A stretch of DNA of 64,000 nt from Varroa destructor. Taxonomy: Eukaryota > Arthropoda > Arachnida > Mesostigmata > Varroidae. Position 1 is the stretch's first letter. Each line of letters opens with the position of its first letter. The DNA is taken from NCBI RefSeq assembly GCF_002443255.2, contig NW_019211459.1, positions 6,674,082 to 6,738,081 of the forward strand, in the 5' to 3' direction. The notes under the pieces were generated by a model. It searched no databases. It worked only from the letters and a program-made list of their open reading frames with translations, and was not told where the DNA came from. Of this stretch, positions 9,551 through 22,700 are shown in pieces. A program made the translations under genes and the position numbers.

Positions 9551-10094
9551 GGCTACCAACCCGACTTCGATGAAGTCAACGACAACGATCGGTACGCTGC
9601 ACAGTCGGTCTGAATCAAACTACTTTGATCACAGATTCATGCGTGCGTGCGTGTGTGCAACGTTTAAGACAAACAAAAATAACAGGAACGGTGCCAATTG
9701 TACGACAGACATATGGAGGAGCACAGTGCGTATATCCTTACCGCCAGTAACCTTCCCGCGTACGCAGTTTGCCACAGCCTCGACCTGTCTCGTTTGCCTC
9801 CCACCTATCACTCAGTCGGCTAATGTCAGAGCATAAATGGAAAGCATAAATATTAAAGAAAGCAAATGAATCAAGATTGCCCAGTAGCAATCCTATCTGT
9901 GTTCTTGCTTGCTGATAATCAAGTTAATGCTGGTGTCATTGTGTATAATATCTATGTATGTGCATATAAGAGGAACGATGAATGATCGTAACGATCATTG
10001 CGTTCTGAGCGAACGTCGCCACCGTCGAAACTGCTCTTGCGAATGTCTTAGGGCCAAATTAACTAACCAGCCGCACATAGTCACAACTCGATCT

Positions 10095-10214
10095 TTTGTT
10101 GTTGCTGATGTAGTTGTCGCTGTTGTTGTTGTTGTTGTTGTGGTAGTAGCTGTTGTTGCTGTTGCTGCTACTGCTGCTGCTGCTACTAGAAACAGAGCGA
10201 GAGAGAGAGAGAGA
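10095..10214. repeat. (GTT/GCT)n tract followed by (GA)n
   Basis: GTT-rich triplets (about 10121-10140) pass into GCT-rich triplets (about 10166-10187), and a GA dinucleotide run occupies about 10199-10214. Confidence 0.88.
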
Positions 10215-11011
10215 AAGTGAGCGAGCGAGAGAGAATTAAGACACAAAATAGCCGATACCCTTGTTCATCTTTTTCCATCTTTGTTGTTAATATTATTGCC
10301 GCTGTAGATGTTGTCAATCTATGATGATGTCTGTGACGTCACCGGCATGTTTTCCGTTCGGTGCAGCCCTGTAAGTTATTTTGATCGTAGCAACATTTGC
10401 CGCCTCGTGTCTAAACGCTAGAAATTCGTGCACGTGTATGCACGTTGTGTTAAGTAACTTTGTAGTTGTTCCTGTCTACGCTGGCAAGGGTGTTGCTCAT
10501 AGCAGCTGATGGCCAGGGAGCCCTGGCCAGGTGCGCGCTCTTCTTCCTTCCCCTGTCTCACGCCGCCTCAATGCCCCAACACGGGCATCTCCCAAATGGT
10601 CCCATTTCTATACCGGGCGCTAGATGAGCGCTATTTCTGCCACTGCTGCCATAGATGAAAAAATCACAACGGCCTATGCGCTTTACTATTGACCAGACAT
10701 TCCTCCATGCATCCGACCGGCTATAGCTATATTTGACCGGCCCATTCGTCCGCGAACCACCGCCAGCGTCACTTTAACTACGACGCCATCACCGAAAACG
10801 CAGGCTACGCTCGCCAGCGGATTCGGATAGACAGAGCGTACACCAATACTCTTGTCGTTGCTGCTCCGGCGACGAAAAAAATGGGTACGACGGCGCAGTG
10901 CACGACACAGTGGCAGCCGCGAATGCCAGCAACCAGCGCTTCTCGCGTCCGAAGAAAAAACCGCCATGTTTCTGCTACATTATCACTACCTTTACTTGCC
11001 TCTCGGCCTGC

Positions 11012-11043
11012 TACTACTGCTGCTGCTGCTGCTGCCGCCGCTG
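11012..11043. repeat. (CTA/CTG/CCG)n triplet tract
   Basis: An imperfect triplet run dominated by CTG. Confidence 0.85.
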
Positions 11044-12612
11044 TTTAGGCTGCCGTTGCTGTTGATGATTTGTTATTATTGGCGTTTATTCAACCACGAC
11101 CGAGAGCGTCACTGTACCACAAATGATTCTGTCGTGCTTTAAGCTGCCGTTGTCGTCCTTATGACTAACATTGCCACTACCAGCGTTATAGAACTAGTAC
11201 TATAACTAGTCTTAGCACCCTTCTGCGACGATCGCGATGACGGCCCCGCCTTCCCCTGTTGTGGCTGTTATTGTTACTACTAGCGTTGCGACCGCCGTTG
11301 TTATTAACGTTGTCTGCCTTTGTGTTGATTTGGCGCAGCTGCTGTCGTTAGCTGCGTTTTTCCAGCTCGAAGGGTAGCGTAGCCAGCACACGGGTGTCCT
11401 TGTCCTACGAGCGGGGGGTGGGGGAGACTCAGCTTTGTTGTACAGCAACCGCCACCGCCGTGGCAACCAGTAAGCCACACCCTCAATCGTGAGACCCTCT
11501 CTTTTGTAAAACAGACCCCCCTGATGCCGCTTGGCGCTTGTCTTTCCAATGGGCATCTAACGCATGCCCCCAAGAAACTATGCAAGAGCAGTAATGGCAA
11601 TGGCGGCAGCAACAACAACGGTATGGCTACAACAGCGACTCGATGCTGATGGTGGCAGAGCTGAATATACGGAGTTGTTATTATGATGATTTTCGTATTA
11701 GAAGTGTATGTACGTTCTGGTGTGCTTGCGAACGCTAACTGGATTGGCCGGGTCGACTCACTCGTCGAAGTCGAAATAGGGAAACAGCCTGTGCGAAACA
11801 GAGGATGGAGCAGATTGGATGTGTTCGGGTTCGAGTCCATATTTAGGAAAAGCGTACATGTACTGTCCAACTACGACGCAGAAAATACTCAACGACGACC
11901 CAACAGACTACTTGATTTGGTCAGGTGGATTGGTTATAGGTCTCCACTGATTATTTGTGTATGTAGAATGTTGCTTGATATTATTTGGAGCCATTTTTCA
12001 ATAGTTCCAGGCGACAGATACTAAACAAAGGCAACTCGAAGCATAGAACGCACGTGCAGAGATTAACCACTGCAGCGCATAGGAGCATTGGATACATCTC
12101 TAAGAAACCAGAAATCCGTTACGAATCTATGGACGATTGCCATAGAAATCAAATTGAGCGGTGTCCTATGAGCGACTGAATGCTATCCCATCGTTTTCCA
12201 GAAATAGCAAAAAGACCAAGTGCAGGTTGATCTCGTCGAATGCAAGATAGCGTTGGTTTTTGTGAAAACGACAAGCCCACAATCACAACAAACTAGTTTA
12301 CAACCCAGCCTTTTTACAGCGACGCGAAAATAACGGGCATTTGCTGGTAGATCTCAGACGTCTCGGTTCAATTCATAGGGCTTCATAAATTGCGCACATT
12401 TCTATGAGCCTAACTGTTGAAAAACAGCTTTTTGTAGTCGTGATGGTTGAAACTTCGAGAAGGTCAGTTGCTTGAGAGTCAGCGACAAGGAGCTATTCAA
12501 ACATTCTACGGATCGTTTACACTCGAGGTTAGCCATTCGAAGTTCTAACTTTTTGAGTCGGCGTCTAATGTATGGATAGTATTCTCTTATATGAGCAAAA
12601 CGTATTTCCAAT

Positions 12613-12633
12613 AAGTTATTTTTTAAATAACTT
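12613..12633. repeat. Perfect inverted repeat, 9-bp arms, 3-nt spacer
   Basis: AAGTTATTT and AAATAACTT pair exactly around a TTT spacer; a T-run follows on the plus strand. In a eukaryote this is not evidence of a bacterial-type terminator. Confidence 0.85.
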
Positions 12634-12907
12634 TTTTTTCCGTATGCACAACAGAAACGATTAGTAAATATCCGTTTCGAACCCTGACGGTCGTATATAA
12701 AAGAAACCTGCAAATCATGACCACATTGCAACGTCTATCTAGTAAGCATGTAACCATAGTGTAAATAGCTATAATCTGTTGACATTAAGATTCAGCTGCA
12801 AGCCAAGTCGTCAAGCCTCAGACAAAAAGTAGGAAGTGAGCTTCGTACATACGGTATGTTTCATTTGGCATAACCGATTTTTTCAGTCTGCCCAAGCACG
12901 AGCTGTA

Positions 12908-12936
12908 GTCGACGTCGACAGCAGCAGCTGCTGCTG
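12908..12936. repeat. Two abutting palindromes, one centred on a CAGCTG E-box
   Basis: GTCGACGTCGAC (12908-12919) and CAGCAGCAGCTGCTGCTG (12919-12936) are both perfect palindromes and share one base. The second is centred on CAGCTG, the core bound by bHLH factors. Confidence 0.85.
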
Positions 12937-12981
12937 ACTATCCATCACACAGAACCCGAACTTAGAGCAAGTCAGCTGTTT

Positions 12982-13013
12982 CGTGACGCAACGGCATCGT
13001 GATGCAACGGCAT
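12982..13013. repeat. 16-bp direct tandem duplication
   Basis: CGTGACGCAACGGCAT is followed immediately by CGTGATGCAACGGCAT, one mismatch in sixteen. Confidence 0.9.
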
Positions 13014-13350
13014 GAACTTCTAGTTACGTCAGCGCTATTTCTAACAAAAAAAAGCCCGTGAACAGATTACGTCGCCACAGATGCGGGTTATCATCTCCGG
13101 TTCCGCTCTGCCGTTCGCCAGCTATTATCGGATGAACCGTCCGTACGACGCCTACACTCTGCTTTAGAAGTGACACAATCTTTCCTCACGAGAGGGAGAA
13201 AATCAAGGTAGACGAAAGGAGAAAGTCGCTGCAAATTGGGGTGGAGTGTCATCTGATAGGTCGTTTTCCCCAATCGAGGCAAAATGAAGATGCAGCCCGT
13301 AACCCCCTCACCCCACATCTCCAGGAACAGCGAGAGCCCAACACAACATC

Positions 13351-13370
13351 CAACAACAACAACAACAACA
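13351..13370. repeat. (CAA)n microsatellite
   Basis: Uninterrupted CAA triplets; similar short CAA runs follow to about 13405. Confidence 0.85.
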
Positions 13371-14841
13371 GTAGCAACACCATCATCAATAACAACAACA
13401 ACATAAACTACAAAAGTGCGGAAAAAACACCAAACCGTTAGCGAGACGAAAAGTCGTTTTACGACGATGTCCAGCAAACACACAACGCATCTTTACTTGC
13501 TTCACTTACCCAAAGCTATCGGGGAGTTGATGGCCGTCGCTGCGTGGCCAATGGCCGTGGGCAACTATCGGTTGCCACACTACGGGCTGGCCGGCTCTCT
13601 GAACACAGTAACACCTTGACAGTAAGGCACCTATGTACTCTTCACTAATCTGCTACCGAAGCTGAGTATTGATGCAGCCATTCGAAAATTGATGCAATCA
13701 TTATATTTCCCCTGAATGTATATGATATAGCGGATAGGAATTTAAAATCTTTCAGCAGCTGAGCAGTATTCATCATTTCAACCCATGTAAGTGTAGGAAT
13801 GGCATTTTGATATTGTCTTTCTGTATATCTGTGCTATCGGGCCGCAAAAAAATGACAAGGAACGTCCATCATCTTGGGAGAACTTCAGAGGATTCTGCAC
13901 ACTAATTTTACATAGCGGCTATATCGCAGTTATTAATAGAACTGGTATCTCGTAGAACAAGTTTAGATAAAAATATACGCAGTTTATATACGTATAATGA
14001 AAGAGGTGGCGTCTGCTAAAGTCCAGGATGAGCTCAAAGTTCCTCGATGATGGCAAGTGATGTTTCTAAAACAATGAAGTTGGACACAATTAGATTTCAC
14101 CAACAAATAGGAGATCATAATTCAAATATTAGACAACAGATGTTTGTTGTGCCGGTTCGAAAACGCTGACGACCGATCGAGCAGCAATGCGTGCTCTCCA
14201 GAAGCGTATCGCGCTACTTAGGTGGCCACGGTATTATAATTATCGTGCTTGGGTACATGTGGCTGTTGAAAGCGTTTGTAGACAAACCTTCCTGCTTGTC
14301 CGAGCCTACTGCCGATGCTTGTCCGATGATGTCTTGGTAGTTTTACTTGGCACATCGAAATTTTCATCGAACGGTGTCAGAGTGGTGGAGCTTACTAAAA
14401 GACCTGCGTTTTTCCACAGTCCCGCCTAGTGCCTTTTCGCTCTGTCGTCCCTTTTCTTTTCGTAGAACTAATTTATTTAACCAATTATTTATGGACCTTG
14501 TAATAAAGTATCAATTAAGAGATCACGTTCCCTGAGATAGTGGTGTAATTCTTAACCCTTTTTGCGAATGGTTTATCGGGACTGAGGGATACCAACGGTT
14601 TTCTTATTTAGTATATTATTTACTATAGCTTAGGGCATATGCTACAGAATAGGACACGCTTCAGTGGTCTCTGCCGGATTAGCTTGACATTACAGATGTC
14701 CCAGTCTGTCTTCAGCGAAATCAACTGCGGAGCCGACTCGGCGTGTCTTAGGGAACACTTTCGAACAGTGGGGTTATTTCAAGGGGTATTTTACGGGAAA
14801 CCAGCAAAGGCGATGCAATGTAGGAGATGGCGTTTCGTTCG

Positions 14842-14881
14842 CTATTGACGTGGTTAGACTAATGTCTAACCATGTCATTAG
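14842..14881. repeat. Long perfect-stem hairpin
   Basis: GACGTGGTTAGAC pairs with GTCTAACCATGTC across a TAAT loop (one G-T wobble). The stem then extends by one more pair, a 1x1 mismatch and three further pairs. It is shorter than a usual animal miRNA precursor. Confidence 0.85.
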
Positions 14882-15891
14882 ACTGTTCGTTAGTCCACTG
14901 CTACTAGTTTTACTGGCTCGCCTTAGGTCCAACTAGTGCCTGTCGTTGCGCTGGCGTGCATTTTGTAGGTATTACAACTTCCCAACATGTAGAGCAACAT
15001 AATTTGCAATACACCTAATTTACTAATGGCAGTAGTAGTACTGCCTGCCTGCCCACCAGTTCGTTTGTCGATGAGCCAGCTCGTGGTAACCTAGCATCTC
15101 TTCCTAACGTGTTGTTAGAAGCACCGAGTGACACGCTCTCACAAACGGTGCGATGGTGACATTTAGATCCAGCTTTGATTCACCCTTTCGGGCCCATTAA
15201 CTGTTGTTCAGCAGTGAAACACGCGTCGCAGGAAGTGACACATGTTTGCCTCTTGCACCGATAGCGCATTGGCCCTACTGCAATCGGTTGGTTCGTCAAA
15301 AACAAGATAGTTATGCACTACCCGGGACTGAATCCGCTGTCAGTCCGCTGACAGCTGCTAGCCTAGTTCGTCACGATGTGCCTATCTGTTCGTGCGAGTA
15401 GTACTAACACAAGTAGATAACGTTGGTGCTGCGATATGCTGGTAGAGTGATGAGACGCAGAGGTCCCATTTAGCACAGACTGCCATCGGTCGCGTAGGCA
15501 TTGACGATTTTTTGGTTCGCAACGACCATCACCGCCACGGCTGTGCCGCCAGTCGCGACTCGTATAAGTGCAGTCGCCACTGTTGTGCCGGACTAGATCT
15601 GATGGCAATCGACGATAAAGCAATGTCGATGGGATTATGTAAGTCGACCACAGTCGTCGTCGCCGCCGCTGCCGCTGTTACGCTCGCTAACATTGCTACC
15701 GTTATCGTAGCAGACTACTTCTTTTTTTTTTGAAAAGGTTAGCTTCATTGAAGTCTACGCTGCAGAAGCTGACGCCGCCGTCGCGGTAGCCGTCAACAAC
15801 AGGGCTACTGGGATTGAGGAGACGCGCAAAAAGAGCATGCTTATGGCTACAGCGTTCCCATTAGCACCAGCATTAGAGTAGATTTTACAGA

Positions 15892-15915
15892 TGCTGCTGC
15901 TGCTGCTGCTGCTGT
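15892..15915. repeat. (GCT)n microsatellite
   Basis: About eight perfect GCT units. Confidence 0.88.
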
Positions 15916-16424
15916 TACCGTTGGCGCAGGAGGAGCGGCCCGGAAAACCCGAACGTGTCACTTAGTGGCAGCAGTGGCGGGCACACTTCACGAAGATGAA
16001 ACTGGATCAAATGCGAATCGTCGTCGCAGTAATGCTGGCACATCGATGTTCTGCGTACTCCACGCGTCCGACAACCGCTGATGGCTGATGACTGCTGTTA
16101 AGACAATTGGCTTCGCCATTTCATCCTTGCCGCGGAAGCGACAATAACAACAGCTGTAGCTGAATCTAAAACTATTGCACTAACGCTGCAGAGGCGATAG
16201 TGACAGTAGAATTTTTTTCGTCCGATTTAGCGAGTCATCGGCGCGACGCGATCACTGACGGCCGCCTTCTCAGCTTTCGCAAGGGACATGTCAAACGCGA
16301 CGACTTCGTCATCGGCAGTTAGGCAGCTGGATAACAACTGCTGGACAACAGGGCGAGCAAAGCTGAAATTAGCGCAGAACGCTTGAACGTTGTCGTTCAT
16401 GAAATGTAACTGAGAGCTGTTTCC

Positions 16425-16447
16425 GTTGTTGTTGTTGTTGTTGTTGT
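16425..16447. repeat. (GTT)n microsatellite
   Basis: Perfect GTT run of seven to eight units, ending in GTCGTT. Confidence 0.88.
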
Positions 16448-18299
16448 CGTTGATGAAGATGCTTCCTTTGACACTGTTGACGTTGTTCAGGCCTGAGTAG
16501 TTGCGGCTGTCGCTAAACGAGCGCAGCTACGCCAGCACATTGTAATGGACACCCATAAACATTTAGAGTACAACTAGTAACGGGACGAAGTGTATAGGAT
16601 CGCCGAATTTGGGCGTGTTTAATTATATGGATAAGAATAACCAGCCATTTGTAAAGCAAACGAGAATGGATTATCTCGCGCGCCATCCTTCCTTCGATGT
16701 TCTTCTTCGAAATTTCCCTGCTGAAGGGGTCCAAAGGACGACAGATGTTAGTATTTAAAAAAGTAGTCGGGTGAATGCAACGACGACTGCACTGCGTTCC
16801 CGCTATAATGGTGGTTAATGATGTGCTAAGAATAATCCTTATCAAAGAATGGCTGGTCTTTAGAGACTACGTGCTATGGAAAATCTGGTCTTGAGATCGG
16901 GGGGCCCCCCAGAGACGTGAACTGAATTCGGAACTTGTGCGGAATCCTACGGAATATTTTGTTTAATCTGTCTGTTGATAAGCCAACCCGAATCTATCGC
17001 GACGACCTGTTAAGGCTTCAGTGAACCCAAAAAGTAGCCGAAAAAATCTAATCTGCTCTTTTTATATGAACATATATTGTACTGTTGAGCCACGTAAATG
17101 ACATTATCATCATCGGCGCCGTCGTCGTGACGTCGTTGTGATTGCTTGACAGCCATCAGTCTTCGTTCGCTCTTCGTCCTCGGTACAATCATCAACCACG
17201 CCAGAGATGATCCGAAGCCGGATATTTTCCTATTCTTTTTTGTCCCCTTGCGGTTGTCTCGGTACTGTTTTCAATGAGCGACCCAATCTGATGTTGCACG
17301 TAGACATGTACGCACGTATGTATATATGGATGGACGACGACAACAAGAACGGCCACAGCATCGACAGCTAGAAGAAATGCTGCCGACGTTCGTGTTTTCG
17401 ACGGTCGTCAAGACATTGTGGCTTCGAATGTGAGTGACCATGATAATATGTACGCGACGGTCCGTTGAGGAGATGAATCAGCCACAATGTGACCCTCGTC
17501 CTCGCGCAGATGCAACTGCATTCGTTCGTTCGGCTCGCCGTAGTTTTTTCATCTTGGCACCGCTACAGATGCAAAGGAGACGCCGCATTGTTGTATTGCT
17601 GGCAATTCAACAATCGACGACTAAAAAAAATAGGCCACAACGGTTTACATCTATCCATCTGACTAACAGCAGCAGCGCAATGGCTGGCCAAGAAAGCGAA
17701 CGGGACTAATGTGTGTCCGTCACCCGCTTTTTGTAGTAAACTGCTCCGTAGCCAGTTGTTCACACTGGCCGCTCACTGACTGCCCCTCCCGAGCGAGACG
17801 TCTGCAAGGCGTGGCAGCAACCAGCGCTCGTCGTCCAAGGCCATCGCGCGTCGTCGTCGACGACAAACGGGGGAAGGTTCAGGGTGGGGGATGGTTGGAG
17901 GGATGGAGGAACGGGGCAAACGGTAACAGCGACGACAAACGGCAACGCCGAGCTCCATGGCGCCGATAAAAGGGAATCTTTGTGTCTGGCGGCATCGGCA
18001 GCTTCATGCACGCGGCACGCATAGCGCGCGGCAAATTTCACGCGGCGTCGGCGACGACGATGGCTAGACGGACACCAAACGCAACGCAGATTGTGATCAG
18101 GTATAAACGAGATGGTGGTAGCGATAATCTTGCTGCTGCTGGCGATGGCGGCGGCAATGATAATAATAATGATGATGATAATAGAGTGCCGTTGATATTC
18201 GCCGTGGCCGTGATGCGTCAATACACAATCATCTACTATATACGCTATGGAATAATAGGGGCATTTATGCGAGTCTTTCAGTGAGCAGGAGGTGTTTCA

Positions 18300-21200
18300 G
18301 CACACCATGGAACGCATAGACTTCATCTATATAACTAGTGAGAAAACGATTGTATGCTAAAATTGCTCCATTCAGTATACGTACATCATCTTAATAACCT
18401 TATTAGAATGGAGTAAAGTTGTGATCAATAGGAAGGATCGGCAGCAACCTTGTTACCGCTGTCACCGTCGACATTCAATGTTCTCTCGTGTTGTATATTA
18501 TATGTGAAGCTAATTAAATAAAAATAAAATCTTCTACGTGGCATGTGTTACTTCCACTATGTTTTTTGAGTATATGATCATAATTCAAGACGAAACCCTT
18601 GAATAATCATAGCGTTTTATCTATTTATATATGATGTAGGATCATCATCACTGGAGAACTTTGTAGCTTCTAGGGCTCTGTCACAAATGATTTCTGCATC
18701 TGTCCTTCTGTAAATCTAAATTAACGCCATTAAAAGAGCTCTAAAAAAAAGTTTCCAACTTCAAACCGAAAAAATCTATTGAAATTTTCTCCAATTGAAT
18801 TTTTACCGGGTAACAAGAGGTGTCTGACACTGTGCGCTGGAAAACAATGCCTCCTGTGTTTACTAGTTCCGGTCGATTTTTTTGTGATGAATCGTTATAA
18901 TTTAGTCAGTTGTGGACAGTAGAGATCTGAAATAATCGATTTCCCAGGTAGAAGGAAGTTATAATCAACGATCCCTTTCCAATTCCATACAATACAAAGG
19001 ACTGCCTTTTTTGACGTAAGTCTGGGTTTTGCCACAGATTGTGGGGTATTTTTCTAGTTGCACACATTTAATGTGCAACTCTCACATGACTCGTATATGG
19101 CTATTCCCGTGTGATCACTCATGACCAACTGCTTTAGGGATAATTCGGTTTCGTTGGGTATCTGTTACGATCAAGCGTCTTTGCGTGATGTCGCGTGGTA
19201 GCCAAACAAGCAGCTTCTTCGTAGCCAGTTTTCTAAAAAAGGTTTAAACCTGTTTGGGGTAGATGTTTAGGTCCTTGACGATATCAAGGCTACTCACGTG
19301 TCGGTCCTGCTTCACTTCGCAATGACCTTAAGTTTTCCGTCATTGATCTAGCACGAAGAGCATCTTTTGCATTGAAATTTCCAGAACGAAAGTGACGAGG
19401 CTATCTTTTCTCCGATAAGGTCATTTGACCAAATACGGCATATATTTGATGGGCCTGAGCAGCATGTGTGCCCTAATCATGATAAATTTAAAAAATATGG
19501 ACAATTTTTACAGATCTCACTCATCTTCACTGTGCTCTATTTTAAGCCTGCATGCAACGTTTCGAACAATTTCAGCACATCTACTATTGCGGAATCTCAG
19601 GTTTGGAATGGCACTAACGCCGACCCGACAATGCGATTCATAGGACTTGAGACATGTGACTTTTAAGGTCATCTAGTAAGAAAAATGGTAACCCAAGAGT
19701 TTTGCCTGTACTTTTACTTTTTACTTTAGGCCCCGGACATATGGACGACCTTAATCAGTGGCAGAAGAATGGCATTTCGGCGTTGCTTACATTATGTCAA
19801 ATCAATTTTGTGTTTTGCCTTCGTCCTTCAAGGGCAACGGGCCCTATCATCAGGCCATCCCCAACGGCGATATGGAATCGATATTGGAAGCCGAATATCG
19901 CTTACATGGTCGTTCCAGGGGACGGGTACTTGCAGCACTCGTGCAATAATGAGTACATAGGGTCTCTCGTATTCGATGATTGCTATGGAATTTTGCAGTA
20001 CATCTAGCAGCAAAACGGAGAGTAACGAGTAGCGATAAAAGTAGCCCGTCAGTCGACAGTCAGCAATCGGCTAAGGCGTGAATTTGCGTTGCATCAATTG
20101 TACGACTACAGTATACACGATATATCGTATCGCTGACTAAAACTGTGATAGTAAACGATTCGCGGCGGCCGCATAAACGCCTCGCGGCAAGCTGTGGTAG
20201 CATGCGCGAATGTCCTCAAACAGATTTTGTGCTCAATTCAATCTTCTCCACTTTTCGTTCATCCAGTTTACTGCTTTCTGGCACCGATCCCAGCAATCGT
20301 GTCCACATCTGGACCGCTGTTGGCCAGTCTAGTGCTTCTGCATTAGGGTAGGGACGGGCAGACCGACCGACAAAAGCGACACGTATAGTGCATCGTGACT
20401 ATGGGTAAGATAACCTCAAACTACAACCATATCGGAGATAGAAGGGTCGTATGCATCTCCTTACCAACTACGAGCAGTGTACGTCCATCGTATTAGTGCC
20501 ATAAAAACCTTACTTCTTTTCTATAAGTCTTTCTGTATGTCAGTGTGTGGTTTGTCTGTCCATCGATCCGTCGGCGTTCCAGTGTGTTCTTCCTGCTGCT
20601 CGTGGTCAACCGCGCGACCGCTATCTGCTGTGTGTGGCACTGTGACGGCCACCGACACCCCTGCTGCCACAGTGGGGCGACCAACCACGAGTACCACGGC
20701 AGACCAGCGGTTTCACTGTTCTATTCGGCCATCGCGACGGCGACGACGGCCCCGCCTCGCCTCGAGACAGATCAAGTCAATTGATAGCGGTAAGAGCGAT
20801 GCAAGAACGGACGGAATGGCAGCTACTGCGTTCGTCAGAGCCGCCCTGAGAGTGGCTTTGTGCCACTAATAGCTGACGGCCGATCTGCACCTTTGACACC
20901 GGCAGGGGCACTAACGGCACTGGAAGGGGCGCTGGGGGAACGGGGAGGCAATAAGAATGATCAATGGGAAGGGGACGAACGGGACCGGCGGGTGCAGCAT
21001 TTGTTGGCGTGGTCGATCAGCAGTTGTTGCCGCTGTTATCGTACTCTCAGTAGACAGCTGCTGCGGTATTAGTTTACCGAAGTGAGTTGACAACCAGCCG
21101 ATGCTAATGCTCTTTATATGAAAGTAGCTAGAGTAGCCATTGGCTGCAAGCGACAATGATCGTAATACTATCAATAAATCTTTTCTTCCACGGGCATCCG

Positions 21201-22100
21201 AGGCAGCCACGCCACTCCATATAACTGATAGTTGCGCTAACTATACTTACCACTTCTTAACATTATATATGTGCCAACAAGTTGCATTAATTATGGTATT
21301 GATATAATATCGTACAATGATTAGCATCACCATTATGATTGTGGCTGGAGTACCTGCTAGCAGTGACTCCTATTCGGACTGTCGCTGTCCTTTAATAGGT
21401 CTACCGTTCGCTATTAGTTGAAAACCTGCCGGAGCCGAAACAGCAACGGTAGCCGCGCCCAGAATACAGATCAAAGTGACCATTGAGGAAATTGCCTATT
21501 GCTTCTGATGCCACGTAGTCGCGCACAGTCCTCAGGATAGCAACGACAACAATAACAACAGACAGCGGTAAAAACAGACAACAGCAACATGCGAGGAAGG
21601 ACTGATTATTGTGCTTTTATGGACAGGGGCGAGGTGGGGCAAAGGGGTCGAATTAAGAATGTCTGTCAATGGAGGCGTACTCCGAGATCTTATGTCCGGC
21701 GACAAGGATACATTCAGTCGCTGATAGAATGCTCACCATCAATACTGTACGTATGAACACCATATGAAATCATAGAAAAGCCACTCTTCACAATATAGTA
21801 AATTTACTTCGGTCGGGAATCGACTCTTCCTCTGAAATCTGCGGGTGCGCGAGAACAAGCAGTGGCCCGATGTCTTTTACGGTATTACTATTATTACGGT
21901 TAATCATTAAGACTAGCGTAATTGTAGTGGAGACCAAAAATAATTGTATGGTACCTACCTAATGCGTCAGTTCAATATGACGCTGTACCAAAATCCGCAC
22001 TTTTTTTTATACTGGCATTCAGACAGTACTTCGACGTACGTAGCTGGGGCAGTTGTGTTTTCGACCGGCATTTTCACACCGAAAAATTGAACTGGACGAT
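18300..22100. other. Non-coding region, AT-moderate, few repeats
   Basis: I see no supported gene. A perfect inverted repeat lies at 19056-19080. Overlapping short frames around 19.7-20.0 kb occur on both strands and have no splice or family support. From 20.5 to 21.0 kb the sequence is GC-richer. Confidence 0.5.
19056..19080. repeat. Perfect inverted repeat, 9-bp arms
   Basis: AGTTGCACA and TGTGCAACT are exact complements separated by seven bases. The inner CACATT/AATGTG can also pair, so two hairpin registers are possible. Confidence 0.85.
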
Positions 22101-22668
22101 CGACTTGACTGGGCGACTCTTACTAGTGCTACCAGATCGATATATTATGAGCGGCTATGTGACTGTCTATCTCTGTGTATGCGCTCCTGAATCTTTTTTG
22201 TCGTGATTACACCGTCTATGTTGTTGTTGTCAGTCGATCTGACAAAGGAGAAACAATACCAGCAACAGCGTCGTCGTCATTGGATTTTTCGTGGCGACTC
22301 GTCGGCGTGGTCGATTCGTTACTTAGCTGCTCGGTCGATCTGCTGTGCTGTCCCACGTTACCCCTGCCCGGATCGAGCAACTTCTTCTTTCTCCCTCTGT
22401 AGCGGCTTCTTGTCTTAACTTCGTTGTCATCGATCGGTTCTTGCCCGTTCGATTCGATCCGCTTGCTCGTCTGATTGTTCCGCGCAATGATATTGGAACG
22501 AATACGTTGAGCAAGGCCGTTGCTACCGCCGCCCTGCCGCAGCCGCGTCCCGAATATTTACACCGCAGGACTGAGTAATATAGCCACGACGACAGAAGCA
22601 GCTTTGCCAACAACAGCGACAAGAACAGCTAAAGCACTGTACACTTGACAACGTTGGTCAGGAATTAA

Positions 22669-22700
<32 letters not shown>

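Larger units (their letters stand above)
7400..11700. other. Non-coding block dense in triplet and tetranucleotide repeats
   Basis: Short frames here are translations of CAG/CAA/GTT/GTC/CAC-type repeats and lack splice logic or homology. It includes (GCT)n at 8014, (CAC)n at 8845, (TCGG)n at 9113, (CAGA/CGGA)n at 9277, (GTC)n at 9528, (GTT/GCT)n at about 10095 and (GCT)n near 11012. I see no genes. Confidence 0.6.
11700..15000. other. Non-coding region with palindromes and hairpins
   Basis: There is no recognisable gene. Items of note are a 9-bp-arm hairpin at 12613-12633, adjacent palindromes at 12908-12936, a 16-bp tandem duplication at 12982-13013, a CAA-rich tract at 13351-13370 and a long hairpin at 14842-14881. 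The minus-strand frame 12402-12731 has no family signature. Confidence 0.55.
15000..18300. other. Non-coding region with triplet repeats
   Basis: No gene recognised. It contains (GCT)n at 15892-15915, (GTT)n at 16425-16447 and a G6C6 palindrome at 16899-16910. Frames around 17.4-18.3 kb run on both strands together and look like chance openings in GC-rich sequence. Confidence 0.55.

Noticed and set aside
11820..11840. GGGTTCGAGTCC, a good box B match
   Set aside because: The 60 bases upstream give no D-arm or anticodon arm.
12613..12633. Hairpin followed by a T-run as a transcription terminator
   Set aside because: The window is eukaryotic nuclear DNA; rho-independent terminators do not apply.
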